Part shown: positions 1 to 7,730 of the stretch, one piece after another
Layout: each line of letters starts with the position of its first letter
Numbering within the stretch: position 1 is the first letter of the stretch
Program-made: the position numbers and the translations under genes
Assembly (NCBI GenBank): GCA_030038255.1
Contig: JASHPH010000323.1
Location: 1 to 64,000 of the forward strand
Direction: 5' to 3'
Origin: Candidatus Sulfotelmatobacter sp.
GTDB lineage: Bacteria; Acidobacteriota; Terriglobia; Terriglobales; Acidobacteriaceae
DNA length: 64,000 nucleotides
The notes under the pieces: model-generated
The model's database searches: none
What the model was told of the DNA's origin: nothing
What the model saw: only the letters and a program-made list of their open reading frames with translations

Positions 1-630
1 CAGCTGAATGTGTCCTTCCGAACTGGCCAGGGTCAGCCGCTCCGCGTCGTCGGGAGAAACCAGCAGCGTGATGACCGCGGTATTCTGGGCCTCGCCGGTG
101 GCGGTACGTTCCAGGCGCTTGTCGGAAGCGATCACTTCAACGTTCTGCAGAACTGTGGTGGTTTGCTGGTCGCTGCCGCCGTTGGGGGTTCCCGTGAGCA
201 GCACGTCCACGCGGGTGCCGGGCGTGACAAAGCCGGCCACCGAGACCACTTCATTCACGCGCACGGACACTGCGCGCATTCCCGGAGGAATCAGCGATGG
301 CAGACCGGCTCCGGCATTTTCCCCGGCCAGCTTGTTGCTCAGAATAAATTCGCCCTTGCTGATGGGGATGATGACGCCGTGCCCCAGCACATCGGCCTTG
401 CGGCGGGGTGCGCCCGGCGGCAGATCGCTGGCGGCTACGCGAATCACCTTGATGTCGCGCGGTTCAACCCGGGCGCCCACCTGCAGATCATCGGCAGCCA
501 CAATGACCTCAACGCCGGGCTCATTCAAGGCTCCGGACCTGATCTGCAGATTCTTGTAGACCAACATGCTGACCACGAAGCCAACAGCCAGCGCCAAAGC
601 TCCAATCAGCAACAAGCGTGTGCGGTTCAT
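1..630 (-). CDS. cpaB: Flp pilus assembly protein CpaB (3' end outside window)
   Basis: The reading frame is open from an ATG at 630 to the left edge (210 codons), so the C-terminus is missing. It starts MNRTRLLLIG followed by a hydrophobic segment (about residues 6-24), then a periplasmic region with a SAF-like fold (about 45-110, including PPGMRAVSVRVNEV) and the CpaB/RcpC core with GTRVDVLLTG and NTAVITLLVSPDDAERL. CpaB is an inner-membrane/periplasmic component of Tad (type IVc) pilus assembly thought to interact with the secretin. The Flp pilin gene lies directly upstream on the same strand, as expected in a tad locus, which should continue to the left of the window. Start chosen because a GAGGGAG ribosome binding site lies a few bases upstream and the signal anchor follows at once. 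Confidence 0.9.
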   Translation of the reverse strand, partial: MNRTRLLLIGALALAVGFVVSMLVYKNLQIRSGALNEPGVEVIVAADDLQVGARVEPRDIKVIRVAASDLPPGAPRRKADVLGHGVIIPISKGEFILSNKLAGENAGAGLPSLIPPGMRAVSVRVNEVVSVAGFVTPGTRVDVLLTGTPNGGSDQQTTTVLQNVEVIASDKRLERTATGEAQNTAVITLLVSPDDAERLTLASSEGHIQL

Positions 631-675
631 GCTACTCCCTCAAAAGCTGCTCCCTCGAAAGCCACTCCCTTAGCA
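631..675 (-). repeat. Three tandem 15-base repeats, each with a Shine-Dalgarno-like GGGAG, before cpaB
   Basis: Three successive 15-base units (631-645, 646-660, 661-675) end immediately before the cpaB start. Read on the minus strand they carry GAGGGAG, GAGGGAG and AAGGGAG, so the ribosome binding site has been tandemly repeated. Only the copy next to the ATG is at normal spacing. The repeat is directly visible; any effect on translation is inference. Confidence 0.7.
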
Positions 676-700
676 GCACTGTCTCAAAGAGCAGTGCTGC
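673..700 (-). promoter_or_regulatory. Stem-loop between flp and cpaB
   Basis: GCAGCACTG (673-681) and CAGTGCTGC (692-700) form a perfect 9-base-pair stem with a 10-base loop, in the 103-base gap between the pilin gene and cpaB. There is no U-tract after it on the minus strand, so it is not a classical terminator. Its place behind a pilin gene, which usually needs far more product than the assembly genes, suggests an attenuator or an mRNA 3'-end stabiliser. Confidence 0.6.
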
Positions 701-733
701 CTACGCCGACCCAATCCTCGGCGCGCAACTGCG

Positions 734-895
734 CTATTGAATGGAGCTGGCGACGCTGGAGAAGACGGTATTGGCGTTCGATCCGATCAGCCGCACCGTT
801 CCAACCACGATCACCAGGATCACGGCCAGCATGACCGCATATTCGGCGATGTCCTGTCCGTCCTGATCCGACCATAGTCTTTGCAAGAAACTCAT
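734..895 (-). CDS. flp: Flp family type IVc pilin (53 aa)
   Basis: A 53-residue protein, ATG at 895 to TAG at 734. It has the Flp prepilin pattern: a short basic leader ending in Gly13, then QDIAEYAVML and a hydrophobic helix (about 20-33). Cleavage after Gly13 by a prepilin peptidase would leave a 40-residue mature pilin with Glu5 and Tyr6, the hallmark of Flp pilins. An AAGGGG ribosome binding site lies about nine bases upstream. cpaB follows on the same strand after a stem-loop. It is the structural subunit of the Tad pilus, used for surface attachment and biofilm formation in the family. It is too short for many gene callers. Confidence 0.92.
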   Translation of the reverse strand: MSFLQRLWSDQDGQDIAEYAVMLAVILVIVVGTVRLIGSNANTVFSSVASSIQ

Positions 896-1117
896 AGGAC
901 TAAACCCCTTTTTTGTCTTTTGTGCTTTAGCTTCCGCCAGCTTCCGCCCAACCGGAGTGCAGAATATTACACCTTGTCCAGCCAGCGGGGCCGCAAGAAC
1001 TCTCGACTTTGTTAATCATACCCTGCAATATCAACAAAAGTCGTAATTTATTGCATACCGGACCCAAAAATTGATTACCACCGTGTCAAATGGCATTCGT
1101 CCCGCTGCTCTGAGGCG

Positions 1118-2434
1118 TCACTGGTCTGGGTTGGCCATATTTACCCCCCGGACTATCGGTTCTCTTCCGGCTTCGTACACCGGACCTCCCGAACTCCACA
1201 CCAGCGAGCCCAAGAGCAGGAAGACAGCGACGGGAAGCAAGGGGCTCGTATACAGAGGGATTTCCCAGAAGCGATGCAAAACGGCCGCTGGGTAGCGGAG
1301 GCCCGCCAGAGTGAGCGCAAGAGCTGCGATCCATTGCCAGGCCAGCAAAATCCATACGGCAGGTTCGCAGAAAATCCGTACCCAGGACCTGTGAGCCTTC
1401 GAAGAAGCTGTGCAGCGCAGCAGCCAGAGGAACGCCGGCACCAGAAGCAGCTGGGCGTGAGGAGCCAGCGTGGGAATGACGACAACATTTGCCGCCAACA
1501 CCAGGCTTGTGGCAAAGCAGAACCTTGCCGAGGTCGCCGGCTCAGATCGGCAAGGCCAACAAGCCACTGCGCAGGCGGCCAGCACCACGGCCGCGGCAAC
1601 CGCGCCCCAGCTTGGAGTGAACCAGAGGTCGAGGATCGAGTGGCCGTAGGTGTAGTGGCGATAGGCGCGGATCACGTTCAGAAAATCGGAGATCCACCCC
1701 GGCAGCAGCGCTTCACCGAGGGCTACAAGCACAGTCAGTGTGGCCAGAAAACTCCACGCCATGGAGCGCCGACGGCGCCAGTCGGCGGCTGTCCACAACA
1801 GGAGCCAGGGAATCAGCGTGATCGTGAACTGCGGCTTGAAGGTCGCAAAGGCGAGGACGACGCCGGCAAGAGTCAGCCGGCCGGCGGACAAGAGGAATAG
1901 CGCGAACGAGATGAGTGCCGCGGCTATCAGGCTCAGGTTCTGCAGTTTGAGGGCTTCGAGGCAGGGGAAACTACCCAGAACGAAGAATGCCAGCGTGAGC
2001 CACCGGGCTAGTGTCAATTTCGTCTGCATCGACCGCAGCCAGCACTCCAGGCTCAGCAGCGTAGCCAGCAAAGAAGCGCCGAGCACCACCAGCTTAGCCG
2101 CTGGAAATGAAAGATAAACCGTAGGCCAGAGTAAGAACGCTGCGTGCAGCGGGTAGGCGAATCCGCCTCCAATCGCCAGCGGATCGTTGGGCGTCGCGGG
2201 CAGAGGCTGGCCGTAGATCACATTCTGAATCTCGTGGGAGACGGCTGGCGAATAGGGATTGCGGCCGTGCAGCAGGAGCTCGTGTGCTCCCCACCACCGC
2301 GCGTAAAGATCAGAGAAACCCGGCGGCTGATTAAGACTCCAAATCGTGGTGACGTACCACGCCATGCTCGCGGCACAACAGACGCTGACGAGCAGCCACA
2401 AGGACAGTTTTGACGCGGGCAGCGAGCCTTTCAT
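1118..2434 (-). CDS. GT87-type (DUF2029) polytopic glycosyltransferase, copy A
   Basis: A 438-residue membrane protein with about ten hydrophobic segments. It has the GT-C fold pattern of GT87 (DUF2029): an acidic residue in the first periplasmic loop (Asp42 in GFSDLYARW), ELLLHGRNPY after it, and a FKPQ motif near residue 200. Characterised GT87 members (PimE family) are polyprenyl-phosphate-mannose-dependent mannosyltransferases; the donor and acceptor here are unknown. The ATG overlaps the stop of the upstream PAP2 gene by four bases (ATGA), implying translational coupling. It resembles the protein at 4588-5889 in the same motifs (SDLYxRW, RNPYS, KPQ), so the two look like paralogues flanking the cluster. 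Confidence 0.78.
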   Translation of the reverse strand: MKGSLPASKLSLWLLVSVCCAASMAWYVTTIWSLNQPPGFSDLYARWWGAHELLLHGRNPYSPAVSHEIQNVIYGQPLPATPNDPLAIGGGFAYPLHAAFLLWPTVYLSFPAAKLVVLGASLLATLLSLECWLRSMQTKLTLARWLTLAFFVLGSFPCLEALKLQNLSLIAAALISFALFLLSAGRLTLAGVVLAFATFKPQFTITLIPWLLLWTAADWRRRRSMAWSFLATLTVLVALGEALLPGWISDFLNVIRAYRHYTYGHSILDLWFTPSWGAVAAAVVLAACAVACWPCRSEPATSARFCFATSLVLAANVVVIPTLAPHAQLLLVPAFLWLLRCTASSKAHRSWVRIFCEPAVWILLAWQWIAALALTLAGLRYPAAVLHRFWEIPLYTSPLLPVAVFLLLGSLVWSSGGPVYEAGREPIVRGVNMANPDQ

Positions 2435-3552
2435 TCCGCAGCCTCTGCCTGCGCCGAGTCGGGATTTGTGGATTTGCCGCGCAGCGGACCCGCGGTGATG
2501 GCAATCGCAACCGCAGCCACCACGACACCAGCCAGAATGTCGATCACATAATGCATTTCCAGCACCAGCACGGCGACCACGAGAACTACATCATAGGCTG
2601 CCAGGAGCATGACGATCCGCTTCCAGCGCCGCAGAAACCAGAGCACGATGAGCGGCTGCACGATGTGCATGCAGGGCATTTCAATGAAGTAGTCAGTCGA
2701 AATCCGGTGGATAGGCGCGTGCTGCCGGAGCGCCAGAGCGCGCGCAACCAGTGTTGTCTCAACTGTATAACAGCGCAGGCTGGAGGGCAGACCGGAAGGG
2801 TTCAGATAGTAAGGTCCCAGTGCCGGCCAGATGTAGAACGTGGCCAGCGCGACGTAGTAGGCGAGCAGAATCGTGCCGATGAATTGTAATGCCCGAGCTC
2901 TGCCGTTGCACACAGCCAACAGAATGATGGTCGCGCCAATCTGCGGGAACATCCCAAAATAGATAAACTCCATCACCTCGAAGAAAGACAGCGGGAGCGT
3001 GCGGATCGCCCAGTGCGTAAAATCCCAAACGGAGTGACCGTGCATCAGCCAGTGATCAATGGTGTCGAGCACAGAATCGGCGGCAAGGTTGAAGCGGGCT
3101 GAGACGATGGCGCAGTTGTAAGCCAGAACCATCAGAAATCCGAAGAAGAAATAAGCCGCCGCCGGGAAAGCCGCGCCGAGAGCCTGCCGCAATCCCCGCG
3201 CCTTGCCGTGCTCGCGCAGCTCGAGTACCGCGAACGTGGCCACAGTCAGGACCAGCGCCTTCAGCCACGTCGTAGTCCAGACCAGCAGGGCGAAGTAGCC
3301 AAGCACAGACGCAATGCGAAATGGGCTTTGCCGGTAACGTGCGACGAAAGGTTCCCACACCTGCTCACGAGGCAGTCCGATCACGCACAGGATTGCGGCC
3401 AGGAAGACGGACTGCACGGCCAAAACAAGCCAGTACGCGACGGCCAGCGTAACCCAGTCGAATTTTGCCGGAAGGTGCTGACTGTGCAGAACCGGAACGA
3501 GAGCGGCGCACAATACCAAGCTGACCCAGTAATGCCAGTAGCGCGGTTTCAT
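2431..3552 (-). CDS. PAP2 superfamily (Aur1/Ipt1-like) membrane phosphatase or phosphotransferase
   Basis: About 373 residues, polytopic. Near the C-terminus it has a PAP2_3-type signature: FYIWPALGPYY, then MPCMH (His296, in place of the usual PSxH), then MHYVIDILAG (His334 and Asp338, the catalytic HxxxD pair). This family includes inositolphosphorylceramide synthases and lipid phosphatases. The frame is also open to a TTG at 3603 that abuts the upstream stop; the ATG at 3552 was preferred because it has a GGAG upstream and leads straight into a membrane segment. It sits between two GT87-type genes on the same strand and overlaps the downstream one by four bases, which suggests it makes or recycles the lipid acceptor or carrier. 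The substrate is not known. Confidence 0.72.
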   Translation of the reverse strand: MKPRYWHYWVSLVLCAALVPVLHSQHLPAKFDWVTLAVAYWLVLAVQSVFLAAILCVIGLPREQVWEPFVARYRQSPFRIASVLGYFALLVWTTTWLKALVLTVATFAVLELREHGKARGLRQALGAAFPAAAYFFFGFLMVLAYNCAIVSARFNLAADSVLDTIDHWLMHGHSVWDFTHWAIRTLPLSFFEVMEFIYFGMFPQIGATIILLAVCNGRARALQFIGTILLAYYVALATFYIWPALGPYYLNPSGLPSSLRCYTVETTLVARALALRQHAPIHRISTDYFIEMPCMHIVQPLIVLWFLRRWKRIVMLLAAYDVVLVVAVLVLEMHYVIDILAGVVVAAVAIAITAGPLRGKSTNPDSAQAEAAE

Positions 3553-3603
3553 CAAATTGCGGGCTCCAGTCTCACGGCGAACAAGGCTCTGGAGTCTATC
3601 CAA

Positions 3604-4536
3604 TCAAACCTGCGGCGAACAACTGCTGGCGGGTGTAGCCGCCACGTTGCTACGCCGATCTCGGAGCAGAACGACCAAAAGCATCGGCAAATAAAGAAAG
3701 ATCACGGTCCAGCGCCCCACCTCGGTGGAACTGTGCGGAATGTGATACCAGCGCCAGATGCCGGCACCCCAGCTGAAGAAAACCGTCCACACGATTTCCC
3801 GCTGTGATCGTGGAATCAACCACAGAGTGAAGCTGTCGAAGAACCAACGCTGCGGCATGACGGCTGACAGAAGCAGAAACCGCGCATCGCGGTCCCGGTA
3901 GCGGAGGAGCGCCAGGAGCAACAGCGGTCCCGGCAGCACGAGCAGGGGGAAGAAATGCTCGTATCCTCCCATCTGGCGCAGCCACAGCCGCGGCCAACCC
4001 GGCATCAGGATAACGCTCAGCAACCCAACCAGAATGCACGCCGCCCACCCGCGACGGCTTGGCCGCGTTAGAAACACCGGCAGCCCTACCTGCGGTTTCG
4101 CAAGGGTCACCGGTAATAGCAGCGGGAAAAATGCCGCTGCCGCGATGATCGGCGACCACTGCACGGTGAGCAGAGCCGCCCAGTAGGGATAGGCGAGGAA
4201 AATCAGCAGCCGGTGGTAGCCGTGCCGAGTGACGCCGAAGGCAAGGAGGGCGGAGCTGATTCCCCAAAACAGCGCGGCGGCCAACTCAGGTTGCAAACGC
4301 ACGAAAGGAAGCGCGAACAAGCCTGCCGTCAGCGGATATTGCTCGAGCGGCGTATCGTAGGGATTCTCTCGAGCGAGCAGCCGGTGCGCCAGACGCAACG
4401 CCCAGCGGAAGTCGGCGGCATCCTGATGAAAGTGCACCATCAGGAACCAGCAGAACCATCCGCTGACCAGGCCGATTGCGGCCGATATTGCGATTCGCCA
4501 TCGCATGTGATGTGTTGTGACCCACAGTTGTAACAT
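3604..4536 (-). CDS. Short GT87-like polytopic membrane protein, copy B
   Basis: 310 residues with about eight hydrophobic segments. It shares parts of the GT87 pattern with its neighbours: an early acidic loop (DAADFRWALR), RENPYDTP and LAKPQVG (the KPQ motif), but it is about 120 residues shorter and much more divergent. It is the first gene of the three-gene minus-strand set (this gene, PAP2, GT87 A). Its ATG at 4536 is only 51 bases from the start of the divergent GT87 C gene, so both must share a very compact promoter region. It could be a degenerate glycosyltransferase or an accessory subunit; assignment is by motif and context only. Confidence 0.6.
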   Translation of the reverse strand: MLQLWVTTHHMRWRIAISAAIGLVSGWFCWFLMVHFHQDAADFRWALRLAHRLLARENPYDTPLEQYPLTAGLFALPFVRLQPELAAALFWGISSALLAFGVTRHGYHRLLIFLAYPYWAALLTVQWSPIIAAAAFFPLLLPVTLAKPQVGLPVFLTRPSRRGWAACILVGLLSVILMPGWPRLWLRQMGGYEHFFPLLVLPGPLLLLALLRYRDRDARFLLLSAVMPQRWFFDSFTLWLIPRSQREIVWTVFFSWGAGIWRWYHIPHSSTEVGRWTVIFLYLPMLLVVLLRDRRSNVAATPASSCSPQV

Positions 4537-4587
4537 GAGGCGGTCTGGTCTGAATCGTTACTCTGAGCAGCAAGGGAAGAAGACACA

Positions 4588-5889
4588 TTGCGAAGGAAGC
4601 TGCCTTTGATCGCCGGTCTGGTCGCAGCCATGTTAGCCTCCGCCAGCACGTGGTTCTACATCAATCAGATTCTCAGGGCGCAACAACTCGCTGATGCCGC
4701 CGTGCATAATCGTCCGCGCGGAAATTTGTCCGATCTCTACCCACGCTGGCTTGGGGCGCGCGAATTGCTTCTGCACCACCGCAATCCGTACAGCGCTGAC
4801 ATCACGCGCGAAATCCAGCGGGGATATTACGGCCGCCCGCTCGATCCCTCGCGCCCTGATGACCCGAAGGATCAGCAAGGCTTCGCATACCCAGCCTACG
4901 TCGTATTTCTGCTGGCGCCGACAGTCGGCCTGCCATTCGAGACCGTGATGAACGGGTTTCGCTGGCTGCTGATTGCCTTAGCCGCGGCAAGCGCGTGGCT
5001 GTGGCTACGCGTTGTGCACTGGAAAATTTCGTGCGTCGCTATGTTCACCCTAGCTGTACTGATGGTGGGCTGGCTGCCCATGGTACAGGGAATTAAGCTG
5101 CAGCAGCTGAGTTTGCTCGTGGCAGGGCTCGTGGCCGTCTGCGGCGCGTGGCTGGCCGCAGGACAATTCTTCCTCGCCGGCGTCTTCCTCGCATTTGCGA
5201 CCATCAAGCCGCAACTCGCATGGCCCCTTGTGCTCTGGCTGCTGGCTTGGGCGGCCAGCGACTGGCGTTCCCGCCGTTGGCTTGTCATCGGATTCGGCCT
5301 CGTGATGGCGCTGCTGCTGGGCGGGGCAGAGGTCCTGCTTCCTGCCTGGCCGCGCATGTTTCTCGCGGGCCTCAGCCAGTATCACGCCTACACGCAGAAT
5401 CAATCCGTCCTGGTCTGGCTCTTCGGTTCGGTCCTCGGGCGTGTTCTAGAAGTTCTCAGTGTGACTGCCTGCGCTGCCTGCGTCTGGCGTGTGCGCGCGG
5501 AATCGGCCTCCACCGCGGCCTTCGGCCGTGCCTTTGCTCTCGTGCTGGCGCTGACCGTTCTCATTGTCCCCATGTTCGCTCCGTACAATCAGGTTTTACT
5601 GGTGCCTGCGATTCTGGTGCTTGTCCGCGACGCGATATCCGGCGAACCCGTGCTGCCGATCGTACGCCTGGCGCGCATGATCGGAGGAATTCTAGTGATC
5701 TGGCCGTGGATCGCCACTCTCGGCGTCACGCTCTCTTATCCCTGGATTACTCCCGCCGTGCGCGAGCGCGTCTGGCCCATGCCCTTTTATTCCAACTTCC
5801 TGGTTCCGGTCTTCATCTTCGGCCTTGCCCTCTTGGGATTTTGGCTCGCCCCGCCGCCCATCTTGCGGGAGGGCGCGGCGGCAGAGTAG
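4588..5889 (+). CDS. GT87-type (DUF2029) polytopic glycosyltransferase, copy C
   Basis: 433 residues, with a signal-anchor start (RRKLPLIAGLVAAMLAS), the acidic first-loop motif NLSDLYPRWLGARELL, HHRNPYS and the TIKPQL motif, followed by multiple membrane helices. It is collinear with the 438-residue protein at 1118-2434 and likely a paralogue. The start is a TTG at 4588 preceded by AAGGGAAGA; an ATG at residue 15 lies inside the hydrophobic segment and is less likely. It is transcribed divergently from the other three genes of the cluster. Likely role: transfer of a sugar from a polyprenyl-phosphate donor to an envelope lipid or polymer on the outer face of the inner membrane. Confidence 0.77.
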   Translation: MRRKLPLIAGLVAAMLASASTWFYINQILRAQQLADAAVHNRPRGNLSDLYPRWLGARELLLHHRNPYSADITREIQRGYYGRPLDPSRPDDPKDQQGFAYPAYVVFLLAPTVGLPFETVMNGFRWLLIALAAASAWLWLRVVHWKISCVAMFTLAVLMVGWLPMVQGIKLQQLSLLVAGLVAVCGAWLAAGQFFLAGVFLAFATIKPQLAWPLVLWLLAWAASDWRSRRWLVIGFGLVMALLLGGAEVLLPAWPRMFLAGLSQYHAYTQNQSVLVWLFGSVLGRVLEVLSVTACAACVWRVRAESASTAAFGRAFALVLALTVLIVPMFAPYNQVLLVPAILVLVRDAISGEPVLPIVRLARMIGGILVIWPWIATLGVTLSYPWITPAVRERVWPMPFYSNFLVPVFIFGLALLGFWLAPPPILREGAAAE

Positions 5890-6046
5890 TCTGTTTGCTG
5901 CGAAAGCGCGCGGCCGAGACCGTATCGGCAACGACCGCACCGGAAGAAATGTGCGGCAATGGGGGCGTGCGACGCCACTTCGCGGCGGTTTGCCAACCAT
6001 GAAAGTGAATCCGATCGGGCGACCAGCCGTGCATGATTAACGATTC

Positions 6047-7720
6047 ATGGCCCTGAACGCGATCTCCAGCTCCTCATCATCGGGAGTCTTTCCCGCCCTG
6101 GTGTTCGTCCAGGGGAGTGAGCAGAAGAATATCGTTCTCAACCGCACGCCCTTCACCGTCGGGCGCAAGGTGGATAAGGACCTGGTCATCGCCGATCCCC
6201 GCGTCTCCCGCGACCACGCCCAGATCATGCAGGAGGGCCAGGAATTCTTTCTCGTTGATCTGGGCAGCAAGCACGGAACGTTCGTCAACGGAGAGCGCAT
6301 CCAGCGCCAGAAGCTGGAGCGCGGCGACCGGCTCGAATTTGGGGCGCGCGATTCCGCCTACATTCTGTTCAATCCGGCGCACGCCACCTCGAACACTGCG
6401 CGCGAATTCCTCAGCCAGATTTCGGGCATCCACATCAAGCAGGAAGCCACCGACCTCGAAAAGCTGACGCTGTTTCTCGAAGCGGCGCGCAAGCTGAATA
6501 CCGCCGGCGTGCTCGACGAAATTCTTATGACCATGCTCGACGTGACTTTGCAGCTGACTCGCGCCGAGCGCGGCTATGTGTTTCTGAAGGACGAAGAAGG
6601 CAAGCTCCGCCTGGCCGCTGGCCGAAATTCGAAGAAAGAGCCGCTGCTCGACGACAAAACGATTTCGCACTCGATTCTCGAGGAATCGTTGCGCTCGAAC
6701 TCCGAGTTTCTTCTGACGGATACCAGCCAGTCGGTCGAGATGGCGGGCCGGCAGAGCATTGTGGCTTACGACCTGCGCACCGTTGTCTGTATTCCGCTGC
6801 GCAAAATGCAGGTGCAGGCCACGCGCGACGCGCAGACGCCGCTGCCCGGCGCTCACGCCGCCGAAGCCATGGGCGTTCTGTATGTGGACTCGCGCTTCGC
6901 CTCGCGCGACATCACCGGTGTGGGCCGGGACATTCTACACACCATCGCGACAGAAGCGGCGTCGTTGATCGAGAACGCGCGCCTGGCGCAGGCCGAAGAA
7001 GAAGCCCGCCGATATCAGCAGGAGCTCAGCATTGCGGCCAGTATTCAGCAGCGGCTGATGCAGGTGAAGATTCCTGAAGTACCGTTCGCCCGCCTGCGTG
7101 GCCGCAACCAGTCTTGTAAAGAAATCGGCGGCGACTTTTTTGACGCCGTCCACACCAAGGATGGCCTTGCCGTCGTGCTCGCCGACGTCAGCGGCAAGGG
7201 AGTTTCCGCCGCGCTGTTGGCTTCCACGCTGCAGGGAATGATTTATTCGCACTTGAGTGCGGGCATGCCGCTACTCGACGTTGTCACGACCGTGAACCAG
7301 TTCTTTGCCGCGAAAATGGCGGGGGAAAAATACGCGACCCTTCTGCTGGCGCGCCTGCGCCGCGACGGTGAACTGGAATACGTCAATTGCGGCCACGTAC
7401 CGCCGCTGTTGGTCTGCAAAGGCGAGGTCATGCGGCCTCCGCATGGCAATGTACCCGTCGGCCTGCTCGCCGAGGCCACGTTTGAAAGCGCGACCTGCCA
7501 GATGAAGGCTGGCGACCGCTTCATCATCGTGACCGACGGCGTCACCGAAGCCGAGAACGCCATGGGAGAATTTTTCGACGATCCCCGCCTGGAAGCTGCA
7601 GCCGCCAAGTCGCCCACGCTGGAAGGAATCTTCTCCGCCGTTTCGGAATTCTGCGCCGGCACTCCCCTGAGCGACGACTGTACCGTGGTGGAACTGTCGT
7701 ACGCCGGCACGGAAGGATAG
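6047..7720 (+). CDS. FHA-GAF-SpoIIE (RsbU-like) PP2C-type phosphatase
   Basis: 557 residues with three recognisable parts. An FHA domain (about 15-110) carries the phosphothreonine-binding residues in TVGRKVDKD, SRDHAQI and HGTFVNGE. A GAF domain (about 145-310) follows. The C-terminal third (about 340-550) is a SpoIIE/PP2C phosphatase with the metal-binding motifs EIGGDFFD, VLADVSGKG and IIVTDGVTEAEN. Such proteins dephosphorylate anti-sigma-factor antagonists; the FHA domain suggests docking to a Thr-phosphorylated partner, plausibly a Hanks-type kinase such as the one at 16953. No STAS or anti-sigma gene lies next to it. It converges on the GH15 gene with ten bases between the stops. The start has no clear ribosome binding site. 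Confidence 0.88.
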   Translation: MALNAISSSSSSGVFPALVFVQGSEQKNIVLNRTPFTVGRKVDKDLVIADPRVSRDHAQIMQEGQEFFLVDLGSKHGTFVNGERIQRQKLERGDRLEFGARDSAYILFNPAHATSNTAREFLSQISGIHIKQEATDLEKLTLFLEAARKLNTAGVLDEILMTMLDVTLQLTRAERGYVFLKDEEGKLRLAAGRNSKKEPLLDDKTISHSILEESLRSNSEFLLTDTSQSVEMAGRQSIVAYDLRTVVCIPLRKMQVQATRDAQTPLPGAHAAEAMGVLYVDSRFASRDITGVGRDILHTIATEAASLIENARLAQAEEEARRYQQELSIAASIQQRLMQVKIPEVPFARLRGRNQSCKEIGGDFFDAVHTKDGLAVVLADVSGKGVSAALLASTLQGMIYSHLSAGMPLLDVVTTVNQFFAAKMAGEKYATLLLARLRRDGELEYVNCGHVPPLLVCKGEVMRPPHGNVPVGLLAEATFESATCQMKAGDRFIIVTDGVTEAENAMGEFFDDPRLEAAAAKSPTLEGIFSAVSEFCAGTPLSDDCTVVELSYAGTEG

Positions 7721-7730
7721 TTGTCTTCGC

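Noticed and set aside
10..834. Long open frames on the plus strand over cpaB and flp
   Set aside because: They are shadows: the minus strand encodes CpaB and Flp with clear family motifs.
3553..3603. TTG start at 3603 for the PAP2 gene
   Set aside because: No ribosome binding site and a non-hydrophobic lead; ATG 3552 fits better, though the TTG remains possible.
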